From the NCBI RefSeq assembly GCF_039555335.1, contig NC_092640.1, forward strand, positions 40,964,295 to 41,028,294: a DNA stretch of 64,000 nt. Direction: 5' to 3'. This document shows positions 11,690 to 22,500 of this stretch, in pieces (positions within the stretch are counted from its first letter, which is position 1; the number at the start of each line of letters is the position of its first letter). Both the position numbers and the translations under genes were made by a program. Under the pieces are notes generated by a model that was not told the origin of the DNA, ran no database searches, and saw only the letters and a list, made by a program, of their open reading frames with translations. The stretch comes from Amphiura filiformis. Taxonomy: Eukaryota; Echinodermata; Ophiuroidea; Amphilepidida; Amphiuridae.

Positions 11690-11815
11690 ACAGAAGAGGA
11701 GAGAGAGAATTAGAGAGAGAGAGAGAGAATTAGAGAGAGGGAGAAAGAGAGTGGAGAGAGAGAGAGTGGAAGGGGAGGTGGAGGGACGGGGAGATGGCAA
11801 AGAGAGAGGTGGGAA
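11690..11815. repeat. (GA)n-rich microsatellite in intron 4
   Basis: Purine-rich gaga runs interrupted by atta and tgga. The matching tract in unit 2 (20525-20640) has a different length, as expected for a slipping microsatellite. Confidence 0.85.
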
Positions 11816-12002
11816 ATAATTTGTTTTGTTTATGTCATGATTGTACCACGCATGCGTGTGATTCCCATCTATATCATTTGTATATGAGGACTGTACAACC
11901 AAGGAAGAAGAAGAGGTTTTCAAAAGTGCATCATGATAATATTATAATGTAAATAACTGCATTCCTGTTCTCTTTTCACTTTCTTTTACATTTTATTCAT
12001 AG

Positions 12003-12166
12003 GTGTAACTTGTCCCCCTGGTGTAGACGTGCATTATTGTCCTCTTGATCCATGTGAAGGTAGAACTTGTAGAGTTCGTGGTGCAACATGCGTGGCTGAC
12101 TATTGCGGAGGTTGCAAATATTACTTCGTACGAAACGGGAAGAAAATTAAGCCAAGAAGATGTTAA
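12003..12166 (+). CDS. exon 5: second 8-Cys YCGGC domain and stop
   Basis: The acceptor attcatag precedes it, in phase 1. It encodes residues 199-252 and ends with TAA at 12164-12166. Eight cysteines at 202, 211, 216, 221, 228, 233, 236 and 252 repeat the spacing of exon 2, including D-P-C and Y-C-G-G-C. The last residue is cysteine, preceded by a lysine/arginine-rich stretch (residues 242-251). The exon sequence in unit 2 (20815-20978) is identical as far as I can read. The basic tail could help bind glycans or acidic partners (inference). Confidence 0.88.
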
Positions 12167-12359
12167 GGTAGTCATAGCCATAGCATGTTATGGAAGAAAA
12201 TGAAACATAAGGGACGTACCATTAGATGTCAAGGGAGCTAGGTAGTTTTTGGGAATTGCTCCACCTCAGACCAAAAACAATTGCTCCACCTTGAACTAGA
12301 AAAAAATATTTGGTGTCAAGGGTGAAAAAAAATTGTTACAGTTAGTGAAGAAACATTAA

Positions 12360-13017
12360 GGGATCTAAAATGAGCGTTTATTGCGTTTCGACAGTATTTT
12401 TTGTGGGACATGAGAGCACCTTGGACCTATCGAATTGCATTCTGAATACGAAGCATGTCTTTCTAATATCAAATAATTTTCATTTTTGAAAATCACAATA
12501 TAATACAAATTTTATGACAAATTATAAAAATTTGATATTTTTCAAATTTTTGATATATAACAGTCCTCGAAGTAAATTATATAAATCTAATGATATATTC
12601 TTAAAGTGTATGTAGCAGGGAGGAAAAGCCGACGGTCAATTGAAAATTTTGACCTTTCATATTGAAGATATGGATTTTTTTCCCAAAAGACCTAATTTTT
12701 GTTGGTGTTTTGGGGAAAAAATCCATATCTTCAATACGAAAGGTCAAAATTTTCAATTGATCGTCGGCTTTTCATCCCACCTACATACACTTTAAGTATA
12801 AATCATCAGATTTATAAAGTTTACTTCAAGTACTGTTAAATATCAAAAATATCAATTTTAATGATTTGCCATAAAATGTGTATTAAATTGCGAATTTCAA
12901 AAATCAAAATTATTTGATATCAGAATGACAGTCTTCGTTTTCAGAATGCAATTCGACATGTATGATGTGCTCTAATGTCCCAAAACAAATACTGTCCAAA
13001 CGTTCATACCCCAGTCC
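12360..13017 (+). mobile_element. TTAA palindromic element inserted in unit 1
   Basis: The element is 658 bp and flanked by TTAA at 12356-12359 and 13018-13021. Unit 2 has the uninterrupted target (aaacattaacctcatg near 21171). It is a long palindrome centred near 12690, with no coding content. It is the same length as the copy at 21843. Confidence 0.9.
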
Positions 13018-13486
13018 TTAACCTCATGACTATTTTTGCTTTAAAATTGCAATCGCGCGATTTTGATCCATTTTTCATCATAGGCCAATTTAATATCTTA
13101 GCCTCGAACTGGTAAGTATAATTTGTTCGTGAAAAGTTATTCACTGAGTGAAAACACTTGGTTCACTCTACTTCACAGATTTTCACCAAAGTCAATCCAA
13201 TGTCAAAAAAGAAATCTATGCCACACCCCCTGCTACTCTGATGGGAACCATACGTAAGGATGGATGTAGGTACGGTATGGTTTTTTTTAGAAATCCTTAC
13301 ACATGACATGAGTCTAAGTTTTGAAGAATATAATCTTAATACATGGATCCCCTTTGAACAAATTCAAGTTCTCCGCTACGCGCGAAAAACACATCATGAA
13401 CTGCATTTAACCTTAAAATAATGCTTTTCGCGGCACGCAAAATTTAAGTGCTACAAAACAGAAATTGTAAAAATATGGATTTATAT

Positions 13487-14006
13487 TAAAGCCTTAATGT
13501 ACGATCTTTTAAATATTTAGATTTTTCTTTTTTTTTCTTCCAAAATGATAATATGCAATCATTAATATGAAAGTTCCCAATACATTTGGACGCGAAAAAC
13601 ATTGGAAATTTGCAAAGAAATTAACAACATCATAAACTTCACCTCTATCACTCAAAATATCTCGCACTGTTTGGATTAGGACGCCGAGTACGGCCTCAGA
13701 GTTAGTCTCCTACGCAGCCAGTTTGGTTATGCTCCCTCCACATGTGTGGAGGGAGCGTAACCAAACTGGCTTCGTGAGAGATTAAGATTTCCGATCGTTC
13801 CAACATACAATGTATTATCATAATCTGAAAAATTATGATAATATGTCGGACCAACAGAAAATCATCCCGTTTTACTACAAATAGGGCGAATTTGATAGTT
13901 TTCTTATAGATGTAAGTTGGAACATGTGTAAGTATTACAAATATGCCAAAAATCGATTTTGAAAAGTAAAGGTATAATGAAAAAAAGATCGTACATTAAG
14001 GCTTTA
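13487..14006. mobile_element. palindromic MITE at the end of unit 1
   Basis: The terminal repeats are ttaaagccttaatgtacgat and its complement at the right end. The element is shared with unit 2 and a relative lies inside the hAT-like element (16182-16609). The centre carries a near-perfect hairpin at 13717-13770. The right end coincides with the duplication junction. Confidence 0.75.
13717..13770. repeat. 54-nt near-perfect hairpin
   Basis: Two 27-nt arms centred on cacatgtg pair with only two mismatches, both compatible with G-U pairing on one strand. It is the centre of the MITE and is copied at 22725-22778. Confidence 0.85.
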
Positions 14007-14872
14007 AAAATATTCTAACATAAAAATAATGTTATTTTATAGTTTACCCGATTTCAGCTAAGGGTATATTGGTATTGGCTGCTGGTTTTAATTTTTTTGT
14101 CTTTGTGTAGGATAACAGGTGTGAACATAACTGGTGCAGTGTCTTTTATGATTTTGCTGTCTGTACACTAAGATGCAATAGAGTGGACATGAGTAATCTT
14201 CCACTCACTGGATGATGTATATGAATACATGAATCCAAAACCCACCCAAGTCCATGGGAAGTGATTTTGAGAAAAAACCTGTGTATCATTTTAATTCCTT
14301 CAGTTAGATTTACCTGGTCAATATGGTAAGTTGTACGTGCAAATGGGTGGGTTAAACTGTATTAGGTATGACGATTAGCATTTCAGGGACTTCGTGGTGT
14401 TCATTTTAAATTCTGGACTTGGGTGGTTTTTTTAATCATATACAAAGACAATAATGTTGGAATGATATTACCACTAGTAAGATAATACAAAATAAAGCAC
14501 ATAGTTATCATGAGTTATGTATAATGTTGATAAGCATTCTGCCATATAATATAAACCACACACTTTCCTTGATTAAACCCATTTTTTTTTCAAAAGTCAC
14601 TCTCCAGTAATGAAGATGTTACAAGTGGACTTTTATACATACTGGATTTCAATCAATGTGTTACAAGACTCAAATCATGGACTTGGGTTGATTCTTTCAT
14701 ACATGCTATTTTTCACATGCTCAATAGACACAGAGGATGAATTTGAGTTGTTCTTTCAAACATATGACAGACCTATGTATAGCAACACTTTCCCATGCTT
14801 AACTCAATTTGGCCAAAGTATGGACTTGGGTGGCTTTTGTATTCATATATTCATATATTTCTTGATTTTTAG

Positions 14873-15064
14873 TTTGTAGTACTAGTAATGCTGCTGATTC
14901 GCAACCTATCCCATCCTTGAATCCATGTCAATGGTGTGATTGTTTTAATGGAGAACTGATGTGTGCCGTTGCTGCTTGCCAAGCTCCACCAGATGGTATT
15001 GAAAACTGTGAGCCGATATATACGGAGGGTGTATGCTGCCCATCATATGATCATTGTCTACCAG
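14873..15064 (+). CDS. exon 3' (duplicate first VWC domain)
   Basis: This is the copy of exon 3, 192 nt, with the same acceptor pair (AG at 14871-14872 and 14878-14879) and the donor GTAATT instead of GTAACT. The one residue change I see is S97 to W within the C-Q-x-C core. All ten VWC cysteines are kept. No first exon lies nearby, so it can only be expressed by splicing from exon 2 or from exon 4 of unit 1, both of which would keep phase 1. It may also be unexpressed. Confidence 0.6.
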
Positions 15065-16181
15065 GTAATTGAACAGTTAAACACCCGTTTATTTGTTTGT
15101 TTTATTTCTTCTTTAACCTAGGACACTATCAGTTGAAAACACAATTAATCATCTGTTCTTTCTTGAGGCCCAGGGACCTGTTCTATTGCGTAATACATAA
15201 TTGTATGTAGTATTGTTGACTTGAAATGGATTTTCCAAAACTTGTATTTCCAGCCAGCATCATGGTCCTCATTTACTAAAACGTGGTTAATAACAGCCAT
15301 TATTTTTCTAGATGAGATATGTTGTTAGGAGGTGTTGCCCCCCTCTAGTAAGTCAAGATTTAAGTATCCATATTTACTTCACACGCCGATGATATTTTCT
15401 ACCATAACATTGACATTATCTTTATAATGTAGTACATTTTACCAATGCAGGATGTAGGGATCAAATGCATTTTTCAAGTGGTTATAGTCCATTACACATG
15501 AAAAGAGAATGTGGATAAGGATGATCCACTGACATCTGCATGCATGGCAGTGTGTGCACTCATGCTCCCTTCACCTGTGTACCCCTTTTCCACCCACACC
15601 TAGTCCATACAGGACCAACGCAATATTTAGCACCATAATCAACGCCGTCAGGCGTTGGTCCTTAAAATCCGTTCGCTACCCCAGCAGTGCACCCTCATTA
15701 TAATAAACAGTGACCAAAACCAAACCAGTCGATAAGTTACGTCATGAATCCAAATATGGAAAATAGACCCGCCTATCATTCGGGCCATCATTCAACCGCA
15801 TCTATTACATAACTGGGACTCTCAAGTCATCTCAAGTACTTGGTATCCCAATCGATTGATTTTGATAATGCAATCAAAGCAATACAAACTTTTGAGGTCG
15901 CTTACCAGTGCATGGAAATAGTAGATATCTACAATTTCCATGACCAGTGTAAATCGGGCTGGTATGAATTAAATGAAAGTTTTTTGTTGCTATATCAGTG
16001 CAAAGATAATGTAGGCCTAATCAGTGTTAACAATAAATCATTTGTATGATTCTAGGTTTGTTTTCTTTTTTTATTTAATATTGTCACATTTGTCGATAGG
16101 CCTAACCGTGATACCATTAAAAAAGCTAAAAGAACACCAATTCTACACACCGTTTATTTCGAACTGAACTTTGATTTATTA

Positions 16182-16609
16182 AAGTCATAATGTACGATCT
16201 TATAATATGAATTTGGTTAATTTTTTTCAAACCTGATTTTATGGCATATTTGTAATGTATACACAGGGAGTATATAAAACGGGGACCCCAAAAACGGGGA
16301 CCCCAAAAACGGGGACCCCAAAAACGGGGACCCCAAAAACGGGGACCCCTTAAAATCACCTCCCGTATACACATGTTACAACTTGCATCTAAATGGAATC
16401 AGCCAAATTTGTTGTGTTTGTAGGTAAACAGAGCAAAGTTCGACATAAAGTCATAATTCAAGAATTTGTTTACCTCGTTATTTCAGTTCAAAATGGACAG
16501 AAACCATTCCCCCTAATTAGGGCTTATTACTGGTACATTATTATTTTAGCATTTTGAATATATAATGACAAATTTAAAATTTGAAGAAATTGTACATTAA
16601 GCCTTTAAC
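16182..16609. mobile_element. nested MITE with GGGGACCCC repeat core
   Basis: The ends resemble the MITE at 13487 (left ttaaagtcataatgtacgat, right gtacattaagcctttaa). The centre is replaced by a five-copy 15-bp tandem repeat at 16281-16349. It lies inside the hAT-like element. Confidence 0.6.
16281..16349 (+). repeat. 15-bp minisatellite ggggaccccaaaaac, five copies
   Basis: There are five tandem copies at exact 15-base spacing. Each copy contains the near-palindrome GGGGACCCC. Translation of either strand gives simple peptide repeats with no support as coding. Confidence 0.95.
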
Positions 16610-18457
16610 ACCTAACTGGAAATAACAGAGTGAGTCAAATAAAATAAAAGGCGATACAACTCGCAAGTAGGCCTACTGTTGAACGTGTTGATATTTCAAA
16701 TGCATGTGAAAAAAAAAGGAACGGAAAAATCACAGTATATTTCTTTAATCCCGAAGGCATGAAAAGGCCTGTGATTACTATTTGAATTTAGGGTTTTGAT
16801 TTAAACTATTTTAATATCAAATCTTTAAAAAACAACATGGTCTTCTCGTTTTAACCGAGGGACATGGGATTCATCACTTTTAACTACGTCATTCACGGAC
16901 GGAGCTGAGGCAACGGCTCCCGCTCCGTTGATAGTAATACTTTCCTGGTCCTTGTTTTATTTCAAAGTTACAAACAAGAAAAGACAAGACAAGACAAAAT
17001 TTTAAAAGTGCACTGCTTTCATCGTTTTTCAATTTTTGGCAGCCGTCTGTTTGTATGAGGCGAGGTCCAAAGAGAACACTGCAAAATCTAAATGTTTATA
17101 GGCCTAATTTGCCATATTTGGTAGAGATACAGTACTTAAAGAGCTAAGGGAACGTTCATAAATACTTGGGGGCTGGAAAATTTTGATTTCGGTATGTCAA
17201 AACTTTTTTGACCCCCCTACATAAGTTAAAAATTTAGAACCACTTTTTTTATAGATTCAAAATGTTTGGATCCCTTTTTTTTTAAACACCCGGCTTAGGC
17301 CTACTTATGAATTCCAAGGGGTCATAGGTCAAAAACCATAGGTCGCAGAAAAATGTTATGATTGACGTTTTTGATCCAAACATCCATCTTAGTAAACTGA
17401 TACACTTTGCAAGATGCATATGTCAATTTTCAAAAAATTTCCCATATGAAAATTTGTTCTCTTGGACAAAACTGAACAAAATCACCCAAAAATGCCATTT
17501 TTACCCATAAATTAAATGTATTAAATTAAGCGATGGTCTTTTTTGCCTTATTCCAGGGTCCTAAAATAATGGAGAAAATTTGAACATCATTAAATGAAGA
17601 GTTTGGCTCCAAAAGGCATTAAGTCCAAAGACTGTTTTGTGGGATTTTTTATTTGAAAATATTGGGTAGCAGTAACCTTGCCACTCTAATAACATTGGCG
17701 TAGTAGAATATGTAGTTATAACAATTTTGGCAAATAATTGCAAATCCCTTTAACTTCCCACGTGCGAAGAAGAAAAAGGCATCAAGTGCAATGGCAGCCA
17801 TTTTAAAACCTTGGATTTGACCATTTTAGGGGACAAATCTATTATCGAAAGAGAATAAGCCAGATGTGCAAACATATCCATTCCAATCGTTAAATGTCAT
17901 TTAAACTTTAGAATGTAAAAATATTCCAGCAAAATGTTACACAAGGCAGCTATTGAACTAATGCCTTTTGGAAACAAACTCTTGAAATATTGTGTTAGTA
18001 AAGAAAGTGAATAGGCCTACTTCACTTTAATAGGAATTGGACTAAACTACAAATCAAGTAAAGGACTACATTTTATGGCGATGTCGACATTTAAAAGAAA
18101 ATTAACACAAATTGGCGCTGACTGGAAAATAAAGCTCTTGCCATATCCTGTCGGAAAACCATGTCCATGTAAAAAACTTGTAACTCCCTTCGTCTGTTGG
18201 CGGGTAACTTCTTGAATTCCTGGTTTATTCGAAGCATGCAAAATAGCGGCGTCATCCATTTTTATATTATTGCAAAACAAATAATAATAACAGAGGCCTA
18301 ATGATAAAATGAAACGATGGCCACCCCCCCCCCCAAAAAAACCTGTATAATGTGCGCAACCTACAAAGTGAAGAACTTGAAAAAGAACATTTCAGCCCGA
18401 ATCACGGGTAAAATAATCGCCAAGTATCTTCTTAACCATTGATTTATATGGGACAAG

Positions 18458-18690
18458 AATAGAGGTTATCCATGTTCTATAAGCTGCATGTCCTATCAAC
18501 GACTTCTATACCTTGTTTAGGACATTCTAAAGAAGTACCTGCATGTGCAACCATGACTGTTTCAAAATAGCCCGCCAAAGTCATACAGGAAACTCCGAGG
18601 TCGTGCATTGAATTAGTTTGAATGAGGAATACTACGGGAACCAGTGCATTTGTTAGAAGTCACACATGAGTGAAGTGGATAACCTCTATT
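18458..18690. mobile_element. small nested MITE
   Basis: Inverted ends aatagaggttatcca and tggataacctctatt bracket about 230 bp with no coding content, inside the hAT-like element. Confidence 0.55.
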
Positions 18691-18759
18691 ATCAAAAGTG
18701 CCGGGGAAACTCTTCAATAGTTGCCCAATTGCCTACGACCTCGCGGGTTTAGTAACCCT

Positions 18760-19301
18760 GAGCGTGTTTATAGTGAGCCAGATTATCCGGTATTTAGCGT
18801 ATAAGTACATCTTATACGGTATTGGTCGCCACTATAAACAGACCAATAGCGCTATTTGCCGCACATATTATACGGAACTGATATCCTTCGATATCGATGG
18901 ATATTGCAGTATATTCATTCCGTATACGGCCACTATAAACAGACAGGGATTAACGATACCGTTATTAAAGGAAGTGGAGCAGGGTTATATAACTCTCCCA
19001 GCTCAATTTGTCACTGTAATTACACATCACCTACAAATATGGTACAGTACTGTAGCAATAATGATAAAAATAGGCCGGTATCGTTTCGACGGCAAACTAT
19101 TTGAAACTGGGAAAATATTTGTGCCTCCCACATTGCATTGCGGTGACCTCGAACACGCAGAGTTCAACCACCTCGGATTCAGAATAGCGCTATTGGTTGC
19201 CACTATAAACAGCCGAGATAACGGATAAGTCACATTCCATCCTAATCCCATATGCGTATAAGGATACCGTATAAATACCGTACACCACTATAAACACGCT
19301 C
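18760..19301. mobile_element. nested inverted-repeat element with cactataaac motifs
   Basis: The terminal 16-mer gagcgtgtttatagtg at 18760-18775 is inverted at 19286-19301. Three more cactataaacag copies lie near 18832, 18930 and 19199, resembling the subterminal repeats of hAT-type elements. A 176-aa open frame overlaps it but shows no domain. Confidence 0.55.
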
Positions 19302-19379
19302 CCTGTGAAGTAAAATCAGATCAATGCTCATTCACGTGGATGATGAACATTGATCGCGATTGAAGAGGACATAGATAAA

Positions 19380-19408
19380 TTGAATGAATGAATGAATGAA
19401 TGAATGGA
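19380..19408 (+). repeat. (TGAA)n microsatellite
   Basis: Six to seven tandem tgaa units near the right part of the hAT-like element. Confidence 0.9.
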
Positions 19409-20146
19409 CATGATTATCGATATTGTTACGCAATAGTGGTGTTAGATCCAAAGCTGGAAGCTAGTAGTTGGCAGGTGGAAGGCAAGTCTAATCTGATTGG
19501 CTAAATATCGTCAGTAGCTGTCAGTAGGCGTGGTTAGTCAGTTTGACATTTCCCTTGACTTTCCAAGGGAGGATATGTCGGATCTATAAGGACCAACGCC
19601 TGACGGGGTTGATTATAGTACTAAATATTGCGTTGGTCCTGTATGGACTACCCACACCCGACTCACACCTGCATGCTGATGTGATATGTGCCTATATCCA
19701 TTTATGCTTTATGTGCAATATTTTTCATCTTTTATCTTGCATTATTTGAATTTAAATTTGTTGTTTATATATTTTGTATTTGTAATTTTGTAATATTTTG
19801 ATGTGTTTTAATTAATGTAAAAATTGCTCAATTTGGCGCCTTTTTTAATCAAATGAAATGAAGTTCACACCATGTATAATAAGTCCACCAGTGGCGTAGC
19901 GTCATGTGGCACGGGAGGCACGTGCCCCCCCCCCCCCCCATCGATTTGAAAATTTAGGAAATCCCATAGAAATATTCGGGGAAAACGGCCTGTGCCCACC
20001 CAAATCAGACATGGTGCCCCCTCCCCCCGGCCTCATGGTTGGTGTAATAGAATGGCTCACGCTATATCACTGAAGTTCACGGTAGCAGCAGCACACAAAA
20101 CCTTCCACTAATTGAATGGTTCATATTTATTTTCTTGATTTTGCAG

Positions 20147-20320
20147 ATTGTGATGGTGTTGCTCATGGCGATCCTATCCCATCCGACGATCCATGTGAGA
20201 CATGTACTTGTAACTATGGAGCATCGATTTGTGCCATTATCGATTGCCTAATGCCAACTCCTTATTGTCTTCCGAATCATCCTGATGGTGAATGCTGCGC
20301 ATCATATGAACATTGTAACG
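20147..20320 (+). CDS. exon 4' (duplicate second VWC domain)
   Basis: This is the copy of exon 4, 174 nt, with the same splice signals and all ten VWC cysteines. One residue change is visible, T172 to I. It is phase 1 on both sides. It is separated from exon 3' by an intron enlarged to 5.1 kb by the hAT-like insertion. Confidence 0.6.
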
Positions 20321-20814
20321 GTAATTTACTGTATTCTTCTGGCCTATATAATGACTCATATTACAATAATCTGATGCTAAATCTTTGTTTTGCCACGATA
20401 TGCCTTACACTGTTTTTATTATAATAATAGAATTAATGCGTACATAGCAAATCAAATGAAGCGATTCAAGGTCACTAAAGATATAGAATAAGAAACGACG
20501 CACATGTCATAATAGAGAACAGAAGAGGAGAGAGAGAATTAGAGAGAGAGAATTAGAGAGAGTGAGAAAGAGAGTGGAGAGTGGAGAGTGTGGAAGGGGA
20601 GGGGTGGAGGGACGGGGAGATGGCAAAGAGAGGTGGGAAATAATTTGTTTTGTTTATGTCATGCTTGTACCACGCATGCGTTTGATACCCATCTATATAT
20701 GAGGACTGCACAACCAAGGAAGAAGAAGAGGTTTTCAAAAGTGCATGATAATATTATAATGTAAATAACTGCATTCCTGTTCTCTTTTCACTTTCTTTTA
20801 CATTTTATTCATAG

Positions 20815-20978
20815 GTGTAACTTGTCCCCCTGGTGTAGACGTGCATTATTGTCCTCTTGATCCATGTGAAGGTAGAACTTGTAGAGTTCGTGGTGCAACA
20901 TGCGTGGCTGACTATTGCGGAGGTTGCAAATATTACTTCGTACGAAACGGGAAGAAAATTAAGCCAAGAAGATGTTAA
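20815..20978 (+). CDS. exon 5' (duplicate YCGGC domain and stop)
   Basis: This is the copy of exon 5, identical as far as I can read, with the stop TAA at 20976-20978. It would provide an alternative 3' end for the gene if unit 2 is transcribed with exons 1-2. Confidence 0.6.
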
Positions 20979-21391
20979 GGTAGTCATAGCCATAGCATGT
21001 TATGGAAGAAAATGAAACACAAGGGACCTACCATTAGATGTCAAGGGAGCTAGGTAGTCTTTTAGGCATTGCTCCACCTCAGACCAAAAACAATGGCTCC
21101 ACCTTGGACTAGAAAAAAAAAATATTTGGTGTCAAGGGTGAAAAAAAATTTGTTACAGTTAGTGAAGAAACATTAACCTCATGACTATTTTTGCTTTAAA
21201 ATTGCAATCGCGCGATTTTGATCCATTTTTCATCATAGGCCAATTTAATATCTTAGCCTCGAACTGGTAAGTATATTTTTTTTTTTGAAAAGTTATTCTC
21301 TGAGTGAAAACACGTGGTTCACTCTACTTCACAGATTTTGACCAAAGTCAATCCAATGTCAAAAAAGAAATCTATGCCACACTCCCTGCTA

Positions 21392-21579
21392 ATTTGGTTC
21401 ACCTCAAGTTTGGTAGTGACGTATGTGCGTATTTTACTCGCCACAGTATCGAATCGCGCGCGGAAAGTTAAACGCGCTGAGTGAACACGCACGCGTACAG
21501 AGGCGGTTTGTTGTCACGCTTACGGCGCAACCGCGAAAAAGCATTGACGTCACTACCAAACTTGAGGTGAATCAAATTA
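21392..21579. mobile_element. 188-bp TA-target MITE in unit 2
   Basis: Inverted ends read ttcacctcaagtttggtagt at the left and the complement at the right. Unit 1 shows the empty site (cctgctactctg near 13230), and a TA is duplicated in unit 2. The interior is CpG-rich (gcgcgcggaaag), unlike the surroundings. Confidence 0.85.
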
Positions 21580-21842
21580 TACTCTGATGGGAAACCATAC
21601 GTAAGGATGGATGTAGGTACGGTATGGGTTTTTTAGAAATCCTTACACATGACATGAGTCTAAGTTTTGAAGAATATAATCTTAATACATGGATCCACTT
21701 TAAAAAATTCAAGTTCTCCGCTACGCGCGAAAAACACATCATGAACTGCATTTAACCTTAAAATAATGCTTTTCGCGGCACGCAAAATTTAGGTGCTACA
21801 AAACAGAAATTGTAAAAATATGGATTTATATTAAAGCCTTAA

Positions 21843-22500
21843 GGGATCTAAAATGAACGTTTATTGCGTTTCGACAGTATTTTTGGGGGATATGAGAGCA
21901 CCTCAGACCTATCGAATTGCATTATGAATACGAAGCACGTCTTTCTGATATCAAATAATTTTCATTTTTTTTAAATCACAATATAATATAAATTTTATGA
22001 CAAATTATAAAAATTTGATATTTTTCAAATTTTTGATATATAGCAGTCCTCGAAGTAAATTATATAAATCTAATGATATATTCTTAAAGTGTATGTAGCA
22101 GGAGGAAAAAGCCGACGGTCAATTGAAAATTTTGACCTTTCATATTGAAGATATAGATTTTTTCCCAAAAGACCTAATTTTTTTGGTGTTTTGGGAAAAA
22201 AAATCCATATCTTCAATACGAAAGGTCAAAATTTTCAATTGATCGTCGGCATTTCATCCCACCTACATACACGTTAAGTATAAATCATCAGATTTATAAA
22301 GTTTACTTCGAGTACTGTTAAATATCAAAAATATCAATTTTAATGATTTGCCATAAAATGTGTATTAAATTGCGAATTTCAAATAACCAAAATTATTTGA
22401 TATCAGAAGGACATTCTTCGTATTCAGAATGCAATTCGATATGTCTGATGTGCTCTAATGTCCCAAAATAAATACTGTCCAAACGTTCATACCCCAGCCC
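21843..22500 (+). mobile_element. TTAA palindromic element inserted in unit 2
   Basis: This 658-bp sibling of the element at 12360 sits at a different site. It is flanked by TTAA at 21839-21842 and 22501-22504. Unit 1 shows the empty site near 13494. It landed inside the left end of the palindromic MITE shared by both units. Confidence 0.9.

Larger units (their letters stand above)
9214..14004 (+). repeat. tandem duplication unit 1 (exons 3-5)
   Basis: This segment is repeated at 14005-23003 in direct orientation. It starts at the tattctaacat block and ends at the terminal taaggcttt of a palindromic MITE. It holds exons 3, 4 and 5 of the secreted protein gene. The exons match unit 2 with only a handful of changes. 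Differences in length are explained by transposon insertions in one unit or the other. Junction microhomology is only a few A/T bases. Confidence 0.85.
15601..19650. mobile_element. 4.05-kb hAT-like element inserted in unit 2
   Basis: The terminal inverted repeats are about 64 bp with about three mismatches, starting tagtccatacaggacc and ending ggtcctgtatggacta. They are flanked by the 8-bp duplication cccacacc (15593-15600 and 19651-19658). Unit 1 shows the intact target near 10830. An 8-bp duplication points to the hAT superfamily. Each terminus also contains its own hairpin (ggaccaacgc ... gcgttggtcc). No transposase frame is visible, so it is non-autonomous. It contains nested elements at 16182, 18458 and 18760. 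Confidence 0.9.

Noticed and set aside
16126..16374. Minus-strand frame with repeated GPRFW text
   Set aside because: It is a translation of the 15-bp minisatellite.
18698..19228. 176-codon open frame inside the hAT-like element
   Set aside because: It has no transposase motif and overlaps nested inverted repeats, and its composition follows the cactataaac repeats.
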